Below, piece by piece: positions 25,501 through 31,448 of a DNA stretch of 38,081 nt. This stretch comes from Pedosphaera sp. (GTDB lineage Bacteria > Verrucomicrobiota > Verrucomicrobiia > Limisphaerales > SIBH01), in contig SIBH01000006.1 of NCBI GenBank assembly GCA_009695285.1, forward strand, positions 1-38,081, given 5' to 3'. Within the stretch, counting starts at the first letter, position 1. Each line of letters opens with the position of its first letter. The position numbers and the translations under genes were made by a program. The notes under the pieces are model-generated. The model did no database searches, was not told the DNA's origin, and saw only the letters and a program-made list of their open reading frames with translations.

Positions 25501-28500
25501 GGCCTCGGCTACCTGCGTCTCGGCCAACCGATCAACACCCTCTCCGGCGGCGAGAGCCAGCGGTTGAAGTTGGTGAGTCATTTGGCCGCGTCTTCCAAAA
25601 ACTCCGTCGCAGTCGACGTGAGGAGGCTCACTTCATCTCCGACCAGCCTCGAAGAAAAAAATCAGAGCCTCGTCACCTCGGCTGCTACACTATTTTTATT
25701 CGACGAACCCACCACCGGCCTGCACTTCGACGACGTGCGCGGGCTGCTGAAAGTTTTCCAACGCCTGGTGGACGCCGGCCACTCGCTGCTGGTCATCGAG
25801 CACAATCTCGACGTCATCAAATCCTCGGACTGGGTGATCGACCTCGGTCCCGAAGCCGGCGCACGCGGCGGACAACTCGTCGCCGCCGGCACGCCGGAGG
25901 ACGTGGCGAAATGCGAGGCCAGTCACACGGGTCGGTTTCTTCGGGAAGTGCTCGGTGCCGGCAGAGAAAGTGAGAAAGCGGGCCGGTGGGAAATTAAGCG
26001 GAAAACGCGCACATCTCACTCTCTCACTTTCCCACCTGCCCACCTGCCCCCCCGCCCCCCCACCCCCCTCGAACTGGCGCGCACCCTTTGGAACTACCAT
26101 CGCGCCGCCAGCACGCCCCGCCCGGCCGACGTGATCATCGGCCTGGGCAGCTACGATCTGCGGGTCGCGCGGCATTGCGCCCAACTCTTCCAGCAGGGCC
26201 TTGCGCCGGTCCTGTTGTTCACTGGTGCCCAAGGCAATTTCACCCGTGGCAAATGGAGCAAATCCGAGGCGGAGATGTTCGCGGACGAAGCCGTGGCCGC
26301 CGGAGTCGCGCGCGAAAACATTCTGATCGAACCACGGGCCACGAACACCGGTGACAACCTCCGCTTCAGCCGCCAGTTGCTCGAGAGTCGCGGCCATCGC
26401 GCGGAAACAATACTTCTCGTGGCGAAGTCGCAGATGCTCCGCCGTTCGCTGGCCACCGCCGCCATCGTCTGGCCCAGAGTGACCGTCCTCGCCTCCGCCC
26501 CGCCGCATCCTTTCGAGGAACAGCCGACTCCCGATCATCCGCTGGACGATCTGATCAACGAGATGGTCGGCGACCTGCAGCGGATCATCGAATATCCGCG
26601 CCTTGGTTTTCAGGCGCCTCAGGAACTGCCCGGCGAAGTCCTCGCGGCCTACCACGAACTTATCGCCCGCGGCTACACCCGGCACCTCCTCTCCCCGCCG
26701 CCCCCGCGTCCCAGCGCTGACGCCATCTCCATCCGCGGCGCGCGCGAGCACAACCTGAAAAATCTCTCACTCGACATCCCGCGCGGCCAGTTCGTCGTCG
26801 TGACCGGCGTGAGCGGTTCGGGCAAAAGCACGCTCGCCTTCGATTTGATTTTCGCCGAGGGCCAGCGGCGCTTTCTCGACTCGATGAGCACCTACGCGCG
26901 GCAGTTCGTCGAGCAACTCGCCCGGCCCGAGGTCGATCTCATCACCGGCCTGCCGCCCACCGTCAGCATCGAACAGCGCACCACGCGCGGCGGCGGCAAA
27001 AGCACCGTCGCCACCGTCACCGAGGTCTATCATTTTCTGCGCCTGCTCTTCGCGCGACTGGGCACCCAGTTCTGTCCCGACTGCCAGAAGCCGGTCGAGG
27101 CGCAGACCCGCGACCAACTCGCGCGTGGTCTTCAGGCGGAAATGAAAATGCGCGGCGACCTGCTGCTGCTTGCGCCCGTGGTGCGCAACCGCAAGGGCTT
27201 CCACACCGATGTCGCCGAGTGGGCCGCCAAACATGGCCACAAAGAAATCCGCGCCGACGGGAAAATTTACGATACGGGCAAACCGTTTCGTCTCGACCGC
27301 TTCAAGGAGCACGACGTGGAAATCGTGACCGGCGTGCTGGACAAGAAGCGGAGCGCGGCTCTCCTGAGCCGCAGCGGTTCCGTCACGGCAAAAGCGTCAA
27401 AAAAATCCAGACGCGCTTTCGATTCTGCCGCTGCTGCGGGTCAGGAGACCCGCACTCCGCAGCAGCTCATCGACGACACACTCAAGCTCGGCCACGGCAC
27501 CCTCTTCGCGCTCGATAACCACGGAAAGCTTTCCATTCACTCCACCGAGCGCGCCTGTCCCGGCTGCGGACGCTCGTTCGAGCCGCTCGATCCGAAAATG
27601 TTTTCCTACAATTCCGCGCAAGGCTGGTGCCCGAAATGCCGCGGCTTCGGCGAGCTGTTTTATCTGCCGGACGCGGAGCGCGGCGCCAACGCCGACGCCA
27701 TCGAGGAAAGTTGGTGGGGCTGGCAGGAAGGCAAACGCGAAGCCTGCCCGGAATGTCACGGCGCGCGGCTGAATCCACTGGCGCGGGCGGTGCGTCTGCA
27801 AATTTCGGAGCGCAAACTGAAGATCACCAATCCCTCCATCGACGACTTCTCGCAGCTTGCCGTCGCCGCTGCCGCCGATCTTTTCCAACGGCTGAAATTC
27901 AAAGACCGCGCCGCCGCCGTCGCCCGCGACATCCTCCCGGAAATTGCCGAGCGCCTGAAATTTCTCCGCGAAGTCGGCCTCGGTTATTTGCAGCTCGGCC
28001 GCGGGGTCACGACGCTTTCCGGCGGGGAAGCGCAGCGCATCCGTCTCGCCGCGCAGCTCGGCTCCAACCTCAGCGGCGTCCTCTACGTCCTCGACGAGCC
28101 GACCATCGGCCTGCACGCGCGCGACAACGTGCAGCTCCTCGCCGCGCTCGAACAGCTTCAGGCGCGCGGTAACTCGCTCCTCGTCGTCGAGCACGACGAG
28201 GAAACGATGCGCCGCGCCGACTACATCATCGACCTCGGTCCCGGCGCGGGCGTGCATGGCGGCGAACTCGTCGCCGGCGGCACGCTGGCCGAGCTGATGC
28301 AGCACGAAAACTCCATCACCGGCCAATGTCTCCGCGCGCAGGAGGTGAAGAAGTATCCGTCGCGCGGAAAGCGGCGGCCCGTCGATTTGGAGTGCGGTGA
28401 CTTGTCACCGCCTTCCCTGCGGCGCGACTTGTCGCGCCGCGTTTCGCGACGAGTCGCGAAACAAAAAGGCGGTGACCAGTCGCCGCACTCCAAGCGCGCG

Positions 28501-29526
28501 CTCATCCTGCACGGCGCGTCCGTCAACAACCTCAAAGACCTCACCGTCGCCTTCCCGCTGAACCGCCTCGTCGTCGTCACCGGCGTGAGCGGTTCCGGCA
28601 AGAGCACGCTGATTCGCGAATGTCTTTTCCCCGCACTGCAAACAGCCTTGAAGAGAAAAACTCGGAACTCGAAACCCCAAACTCAGAAAACTCTCACCGG
28701 CCACCAATCCCTCAAGGCCGTCTATGAAGTTGATCAATCTCCCATCGGCCGCACCCCGCGCTCCACGCCCGCCACCTACGTCGGGTTCTTCGATGAAATT
28801 CGCCGGCTCTACGCCGACACGCCGGAAGCGCGGATGCGCGGCTACACGACGAGCCGGTTTTCCTTCAACAGCGCGCAGGGCCGCTGCCCGGCTTGCGAAG
28901 GCGCGGGCAACATCAAGCTGGAGATGAATTTTCTGCCGCCCGCGTTCGTGCGCTGCGAAACCTGCGGCGGCTCGCGCTTCAACCGCGAGACGCTCGACAT
29001 CGAGCATCGCGGCAAAAACATCGCGCAGGCGCTGGATCTTTCCGTCGAGGAGGCTGTCGATTTTTTCGGTCCGTTCCAGAAGATCAGGCGGCCGCTCGAA
29101 GCGTTGCGCGATACCGGGCTTGGCTACCTGAAACTCGGCCAGACCAGCCCGACCCTGAGCGGCGGCGAGGCGCAGCGCGTGAAACTCGTCACACATCTGC
29201 TCACGGGTCTCAAGGAGCAACTGCCGCTCCCAAACGAAAAGCAGAAGGGCAATCTGTTCATTCTCGAAGAGCCGACCATCGGCCTGCACATCTCCGACGT
29301 GCGCCGACTGGTGGAGATGCTGCAACGGTTGGTCGATGCCGGCCACTCGGTGATCGTGATCGAACACAATCTCGACCTGATCGCGGAAGCCGACTGGGTG
29401 ATCGACCTCGGCCCGGAAGCGGGCGAGGCGGGCGGGGAAGTGGTGGTGGCGGGAACGCCGGAGGAAGTGGCGCGAGTGAAGCGCTCGCACACGGGGAAAT
29501 TTTTGCGCGGGCAGTTCCGGTTGTGA
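22513..29526 (+). CDS. uvrA: giant UvrA-YdcF-UvrA fusion (excinuclease ABC subunit A, duplicated)
   Basis: A single 2337-residue frame. First UvrA copy: Walker A GLSGSGKS (37-44), zinc fingers (CRQC about 126; CAAC...CPAC about 268-295), signature LSGGE (523), Walker B LFVLDEPS (about 546); then a second ABC with GVSGSGKT (about 763), LSGGE (1011) and LFLFDEPT (1061). Residues about 1186-1393 are a complete YdcF/DUF218 domain ([49 protein letters not shown]). Second UvrA copy: GVSGSGKS (about 1433), zinc sites (1521, 1680), LSGGEAQR (1835), LYVLDEPT; then GVSGSGKS (about 2024), zinc site (2126), LSGGEAQR (2215) and Walker B LFILEEPT, with Glu for the usual Asp. UvrA recognises DNA damage and loads UvrB in nucleotide excision repair. 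Duplicated UvrA is known in chlamydiae and other PVC bacteria; the YdcF insert is not something I know of. Many repeat elements are inserted in frame, chiefly in the first copy. Confidence 0.9.
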   Translation: MSKTNADPSIRLRGVRHNNLKNFDLDLPLGRLIVITGLSGSGKSSLAFDTLYAEGQRRYIETFSPYARQFFDRMDKPQVDRIDGIPPAIAIEQRNTVKTTRSTVGTMTEICDHMKLLWPHLARLHCRQCGQPVRKEPPQVVWEKVNAECGMQNAECLITFDLPLSEKLSLPESLGLVAKQGYQRLLVGSEIIRIDEAATHSAFRAPHTALTIIQDRLKPTAPARARFIEACEQAYHYGQGKLAIHRPGVTPVPHFALRTPHFFSAGFHCAACDLDYREPTPALFSYNHPIGACPACKGFGRVISIDYHLALPDRSKPLAGGCVKPWQTGHGLESQADLMKFCKKRKVPVDIPFAALPKEAQDWVIHGDPDYGQDSAHEWPRAWYGVKGYFRWLESKSYKMHVRVLLSRYRAYTTCPDCHGRRFNADSLLYQFTNDDLRFTSASPETPTAHKSSFVNRKFTLADFYQLSIEDALAVLERLSAHSALRTPHSAFEIVLTEVRARLRYLVEAGLGYLTLDRPTRTLSGGETSRVNLTTCLGTRLVNTLFVLDEPSVGLHPRDTARLVRILENLRDAGNTVVVVEHEASIMRAADQIVDLGPGQGEAGGEIMFQGTFADLLQRDRSLTGQYLSGRKQIEVPERRPVSLVAADVRRLTSNSDALALNETPIPYQATSALTPALSPGEREKHSPPMFDSETASTTESAKLSPRQKASLPLSGGEGRGEGEPGNSIFAVPVLTITNAALHNLKNLTIEIPLRRFVCLTGVSGSGKTTLIRDLLLPALEENLRSKISDQKSPDQPDSDEREEDTPHAPRPTSSLTGWQHLSQVVLVDQSPLGKTPRSNPAVYIGAFEDLRELFAATELAKQRGLNASAFSFNSGVGQCELCRGAGFEKIEMQFLSDIFIRCPDCRGRRYREHILEVKLCGQRPGKVLSAQYSVPSVRSTANTAPLSTEHFPQKHWSIADLLEATVDDALQFLTSFTHLPAGRRAQSSLKLLQEVGLGYLRLGQPINTLSGGESQRLKLVSHLAASSKNSVAVDVRRLTSSPTSLEEKNQSLVTSAATLFLFDEPTTGLHFDDVRGLLKVFQRLVDAGHSLLVIEHNLDVIKSSDWVIDLGPEAGARGGQLVAAGTPEDVAKCEASHTGRFLREVLGAGRESEKAGRWEIKRKTRTSHSLTFPPAHLPPRPPTPLELARTLWNYHRAASTPRPADVIIGLGSYDLRVARHCAQLFQQGLAPVLLFTGAQGNFTRGKWSKSEAEMFADEAVAAGVARENILIEPRATNTGDNLRFSRQLLESRGHRAETILLVAKSQMLRRSLATAAIVWPRVTVLASAPPHPFEEQPTPDHPLDDLINEMVGDLQRIIEYPRLGFQAPQELPGEVLAAYHELIARGYTRHLLSPPPPRPSADAISIRGAREHNLKNLSLDIPRGQFVVVTGVSGSGKSTLAFDLIFAEGQRRFLDSMSTYARQFVEQLARPEVDLITGLPPTVSIEQRTTRGGGKSTVATVTEVYHFLRLLFARLGTQFCPDCQKPVEAQTRDQLARGLQAEMKMRGDLLLLAPVVRNRKGFHTDVAEWAAKHGHKEIRADGKIYDTGKPFRLDRFKEHDVEIVTGVLDKKRSAALLSRSGSVTAKASKKSRRAFDSAAAAGQETRTPQQLIDDTLKLGHGTLFALDNHGKLSIHSTERACPGCGRSFEPLDPKMFSYNSAQGWCPKCRGFGELFYLPDAERGANADAIEESWWGWQEGKREACPECHGARLNPLARAVRLQISERKLKITNPSIDDFSQLAVAAAADLFQRLKFKDRAAAVARDILPEIAERLKFLREVGLGYLQLGRGVTTLSGGEAQRIRLAAQLGSNLSGVLYVLDEPTIGLHARDNVQLLAALEQLQARGNSLLVVEHDEETMRRADYIIDLGPGAGVHGGELVAGGTLAELMQHENSITGQCLRAQEVKKYPSRGKRRPVDLECGDLSPPSLRRDLSRRVSRRVAKQKGGDQSPHSKRALILHGASVNNLKDLTVAFPLNRLVVVTGVSGSGKSTLIRECLFPALQTALKRKTRNSKPQTQKTLTGHQSLKAVYEVDQSPIGRTPRSTPATYVGFFDEIRRLYADTPEARMRGYTTSRFSFNSAQGRCPACEGAGNIKLEMNFLPPAFVRCETCGGSRFNRETLDIEHRGKNIAQALDLSVEEAVDFFGPFQKIRRPLEALRDTGLGYLKLGQTSPTLSGGEAQRVKLVTHLLTGLKEQLPLPNEKQKGNLFILEEPTIGLHISDVRRLVEMLQRLVDAGHSVIVIEHNLDLIAEADWVIDLGPEAGEAGGEVVVAGTPEEVARVKRSHTGKFLRGQFRL
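22947..23142. repeat. inverted pair of heptanucleotide arrays inside uvrA (GAATGCG units)
   Basis: Left arm 22947-22979 is GAATGCG-GAATGCG-GAATGCA-GAATGCG-GAATG. Right arm 23110-23142 read on the other strand is GAGTGCG-GTGTGCG-GAGCGCG-GAATGCG-GAATG. Both are 33 nt and in frame, translated as [11 protein letters not shown] and [11 protein letters not shown]. About 130 nt of UvrA-like coding sequence lies between. Confidence 0.85.
23268..23295. repeat. heptanucleotide array inside uvrA (CCGCACT units)
   Basis: TTCCGCACTTCGCACTCCGCACTCCGCAT, a further copy of the class in the right-arm orientation, translated in frame as [11 protein letters not shown]. It lies just before the first UvrA zinc finger. 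Confidence 0.8.
23804..23890. repeat. inverted pair of heptanucleotide arrays inside uvrA (TTTACGA units)
   Basis: Left arm 23804-23834 contains TTTACGA-ATGACGA-TTTACGA-TTTACGA. Right arm 23858-23890 on the opposite strand reads TTTACGA-TTTACGA-ATGACGA-TTTATGA, the same units in a different order. It is AT-rich against a GC-rich gene and in frame ([10 protein letters not shown]...SSFVNRKFT). Confidence 0.88.
23956..23988. repeat. heptanucleotide array inside uvrA (CCGCACT/CCGCATT units)
   Basis: CATTCCGCACTCCGCACTCCGCATTCCGCATT, translated [11 protein letters not shown]. Fourth array of the GAATGCG/CCGCATT class in this gene, placed shortly before the first LSGGE signature. Confidence 0.82.
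24445..24473. repeat. dispersed repeat copy inside uvrA (GCAGCCGACGTGAGGAGGCT)
   Basis: GTAGCAGCCGACGTGAGGAGGCTCACTTC matches the left arm at 25606-25629 closely. Here only one arm is present. It is translated as [10 protein letters not shown], and the second copy gives [10 protein letters not shown]. Confidence 0.8.
24531..24680. repeat. inverted repeat inside uvrA (CCTCACCCCxGCCCTCTCCC)
   Basis: Left arm 24531-24565 and right arm 24646-24680 are near-perfect reverse complements of about 35 nt. Each arm is itself a small hairpin (CCCTCTCCC/GGGAGAGGG type). Translated in frame as [11 protein letters not shown] and [15 protein letters not shown]. Similar DNA is a very common dispersed repeat in many bacteria. 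It forms most of the linker between the first and second ABC modules. Confidence 0.85.
24866..24953. repeat. 14-nt and 7-nt tandem repeats inside uvrA
   Basis: 24866-24890 is GATCAAAAATCTCT followed by GATCAAAAATC, a 14-nt (2 x 7) repeat. 24927-24953 is ACACCCCACGCCCCACG, a CCCCACG heptamer repeat like that in the transporter gene at 11098. Both are translated in frame (SKISDQKS and TPHAPRPTS), just after the second Walker A. Confidence 0.8.
25288..25372. repeat. inverted pair of heptanucleotide arrays inside uvrA (AGTGCTC units)
   Basis: Left arm 25288-25330 has AGTGCTC-AGTGCTC-AGTACTC-AGTGCCC-AGTGTTC. Right arm 25348-25372 (CCACTGAGCACTGAGCACTTC) is its reverse complement over about 24 nt. 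Translated [13 protein letters not shown] and PLSTEHFPQ. Confidence 0.88.
25606..25688. repeat. palindromic dispersed element inside uvrA
   Basis: Left arm 25606-25629 and right arm 25665-25688 pair over 24 nt with about 20 matches (GCAGTCGACGTGAGGAGGCT against GAGCCTCGTCACCTCGGCTG). It lies between the second LSGGE signature and its Walker B, where ordinary UvrA has no insert, and is translated [11 protein letters not shown]...LVTSAAT. Confidence 0.85.
25963..26071. repeat. repeat-built linker between first UvrA copy and YdcF domain
   Basis: Left part AGAAAGTGAGAAAGCGGGCC with GGTGGGAAA; right part CTCTCACTTTCCCACCTGCC followed by a second CACCTGCC unit and C-rich runs. The two parts are imperfectly inverted. 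It encodes [13 protein letters not shown]...[17 protein letters not shown], exactly at the domain junction. Confidence 0.75.
27430..27466. repeat. hairpin element inside the second UvrA copy
   Basis: GCTGCTGCGGGTCAGGAGAC then CCGCACTCCGCAGCAGC: arms GCTGCTGCGG and CCGCAGCAGC are perfect reverse complements. It is translated [12 protein letters not shown], before the zinc finger of this copy. Confidence 0.75.
28389..28491. repeat. three-hairpin cruciform element inside the second UvrA copy
   Basis: Outer arms 28389-28414 and 28466-28491 are complementary at 24 of 26 positions. Inside are two perfect 10-bp-stem palindromes: GCGGCGCGAC-TT-GTCGCGCCGC (28419-28440) and GTTTCGCGAC-GA-GTCGCGAAAC (28441-28462). 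It is translated [13 protein letters not shown]...GGDQSPHSK, in the linker before the fourth ABC module. Confidence 0.9.
28656..28693. repeat. heptanucleotide array inside uvrA (AACTCGG units)
   Basis: AACTCGG-AACTCGA-AACCCCA-AACTCAG-AAAACTC, translated [13 protein letters not shown] just after the fourth Walker A. It occupies the same relative position as the GATCAAAAATCTCT repeat in the second ABC module. Confidence 0.78.
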
Positions 29527-29558
29527 ACTGCCCGCGGCAGAAAGCGACAGGACGCGGA

Positions 29559-29792
29559 CTATTTCTTGATCAACGGATTTCCGTTCGAGTCGGTCCGCTT
29601 GTTCATAGCCACCATGATGATGTCAATGGTGCTCCAAACCCCCACGCCACCACAGGTGAGAAGTTTAAAAACGCCCAATCCGGTGTGCCCCGTGTAAAAA
29701 CGGTCCACGCCGAAACCACCGAGAAAAATGGCCAGCAGCAATGTGATCAGCCAGTCTTTGCCTTGGGGTGTTTGTCCTTCGCCGTTGCTCAT
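29559..29792 (-). CDS. TM2-domain membrane protein
   Basis: A 77-residue protein with a full TM2 domain: first membrane helix LITLLLAIFLGGFGVDRFYTG, then GLGVFKLLTCGGVGVWSTID and a second helix ending in a polar tail. The DRFYTG turn between helices is the family hallmark. It is an inner-membrane protein; the molecular function of the family is not known. A good ribosome-binding site (GAAGGA) lies 6 nt before the ATG. It is convergent with uvrA (32-nt gap). Confidence 0.9.
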   Translation of the reverse strand: MSNGEGQTPQGKDWLITLLLAIFLGGFGVDRFYTGHTGLGVFKLLTCGGVGVWSTIDIIMVAMNKRTDSNGNPLIKK

Positions 29793-29892
29793 AATGTTCC
29801 TTCAGTTAGTTGGTTTGAGTTGTCCGCGTCCCCAGATTTGGGACAGGAGAGCCACCATTCTCTCAAACTGTGGAACTAAGTTAATTCCAAAT

Positions 29893-29916
29893 CTGACCGC
29901 GCGCACCGCCGGTCAG
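29893..29916 (-). terminator. possible terminator hairpin after the serine hydrolase gene
   Basis: On the minus strand CTGACCG and CGGTCAG form a 7-bp stem around the stop codon of the serine hydrolase, followed by ATTTGGAATT. The T-run is poor, so this is a weak candidate. Confidence 0.3.
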
Positions 29917-31289
29917 CGATTGGCGAACGAAGGGAACACGTCCCCCTCCGGCCATTCCTTCACCGCGTTGAACGCGCGATGCAACGCGCCGTCAATCTCA
30001 CCATCGGGAAGTTTCTTGTCCTCGGACCGCTGATTGAAAAGCGCCGCCCAGCTCAACCCGTCCGCCCGGCGCACGAGCAATGTGTTCGTGCCGAGCAGGC
30101 TGCCGTTGTGCCAGTAATTCGCCTTCCCACCTGTGCCCACGGGACGAACCATCCAGCCGCAACCGTAGTAGGCGTCGGCAATTTTTCCGTCAGGCCGGCG
30201 CGCGACGGGCGCGGTTGGTGGCGCATACATCCTGGCCATGGTTTCCGGTTTTAACAGCGGGCTGCGCGCCGGATCATCCAGTGCCGCCGCGAATCGCGCG
30301 AGATCCACCGCCGAAGCGATCCATCCACCGTGCGCCTCCATCGCTTCGAGATGCCAGCAGCCGTAAGGCTGTGGAACGCGCGCCGCGCCCGGAAAAACGC
30401 TCGCGCCCGTCGCGTCGTCCGACGTGTAATAGCGGACTTCGCCGACCGCCTGCTGACCGTCCAGCGTGGCTCCGATTCTCATGCGCGTGATGCCGGCGAG
30501 TTTGAGGATTTTTTCGCGCACAAATTGTTCGTAGCCCAGGCCGGAAATTTTCCCGATGATCCGGCCCAGCACGCAGTAGCCGAAGTTGGAATAGACATGG
30601 CGCTCGCCCGGCTCGAAATCCAGCGGTTGGCCAAGCATGTAACGGATGATCGTCTCCGGGTCCGCCGGGCCGGGCAGGGCGGCGGCCTTGGAAATCTCCT
30701 TCGAGCGAAACATCGGATCACCGCTGAGGTCGCGATCCCAGCCGGCGGTGTGCTGGAGCAAGTGGAGGATGGTGATCTGGTCCAGCCGCGCGTCCACCTT
30801 CTGCCCGGCGGCGGGCAACGGCCCGAGCCGCAAGATGGGAAAGGCGCGGTCGCTCAACTGAAGTTTTCCCTCCTCGACCAGTTTCAGCACCGCCACCGCC
30901 GTGAACGATTTGGTGATGCTAGCAATGCGGAAGAGCGAATCGGCCTTCACTGGAATCTTCGCAGCGCGGTCCGCCCAGCCGTAACCGCGTGCGTAAACCA
31001 GCCGCCGGTTCTTCACCACCGCCAGCGCGCCGCCGGGAATTTTCCGCGCCGCCAGGAACGACTCCATCTCGCGGTCAAATCTCGCCAGCGGCTGCTCTGC
31101 ACGTTCGGCCGCGTGCAGCCATGCATCCAACAACAACGCCGCCGCGCCGCACCCGCCGAGAAACCGGCGGCGCGTCCAGACTGGAAAATTTTTGGCGCGC
31201 GAAATTATGCGGGATGATGGGAAGGCCGGTGGAAGTTTGTCGAGCCAAAGGGCGGGCGAAAACAGGGCTGTCTTCGTAGCGTCGGGCAT
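29913..31289 (-). CDS. Tat-exported serine hydrolase (class C beta-lactamase / DD-peptidase fold)
   Basis: A 458-residue protein of the beta-lactamase/esterase class C family. The nucleophile motif is SITK (Ser124-Lys127), the Tyr motif YSNFGYC, and the third motif HNGS near the C terminus in place of KTG, as is common in esterase-type members. Around residues 39-58 TRRRFLGGCGAAALLLDAW is a twin-arginine signal preceded by an unusually long N-terminal extension. The ATG used (31289) lies inside a palindromic repeat and no other normal start is in frame before the Tat motif, so the first 30 or so residues may derive from repeat DNA. The likely role is hydrolysis of peptide or ester bonds in the periplasm; a true beta-lactamase function is not implied. 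Confidence 0.85.
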   Translation of the reverse strand: MPDATKTALFSPALWLDKLPPAFPSSRIISRAKNFPVWTRRRFLGGCGAAALLLDAWLHAAERAEQPLARFDREMESFLAARKIPGGALAVVKNRRLVYARGYGWADRAAKIPVKADSLFRIASITKSFTAVAVLKLVEEGKLQLSDRAFPILRLGPLPAAGQKVDARLDQITILHLLQHTAGWDRDLSGDPMFRSKEISKAAALPGPADPETIIRYMLGQPLDFEPGERHVYSNFGYCVLGRIIGKISGLGYEQFVREKILKLAGITRMRIGATLDGQQAVGEVRYYTSDDATGASVFPGAARVPQPYGCWHLEAMEAHGGWIASAVDLARFAAALDDPARSPLLKPETMARMYAPPTAPVARRPDGKIADAYYGCGWMVRPVGTGGKANYWHNGSLLGTNTLLVRRADGLSWAALFNQRSEDKKLPDGEIDGALHRAFNAVKEWPEGDVFPSFANR

Positions 31290-31396
31290 CCCGCCCGGCG
31301 GGAATTGCGTTCCGCTTTGGAAACGCGCTTAAAATGGCCGCACGCCTCGCGATACTCATACGGTTCTTTCCGGGCGGCGGAACGCCCGACGCTACC
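31275..31396. repeat. palindromic element between serine hydrolase and glgB
   Basis: Outer ends CGTAGCGTCGGGC (31275-31287) and GCCCGACGCTACC (31384-31396) are reverse complements apart from the end base. The left arm also contains the palindrome TCCCGCCCGGCGGGA (31289-31303). It carries the start codon of the serine hydrolase on the minus strand and lies 52 nt before glgB. Confidence 0.8.
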
Positions 31397-31448
31397 TGCC
31401 ACACTTTTTCATGTCCCTTCCCACCCGTTCTCGCCAGAGTTCGCGCGC

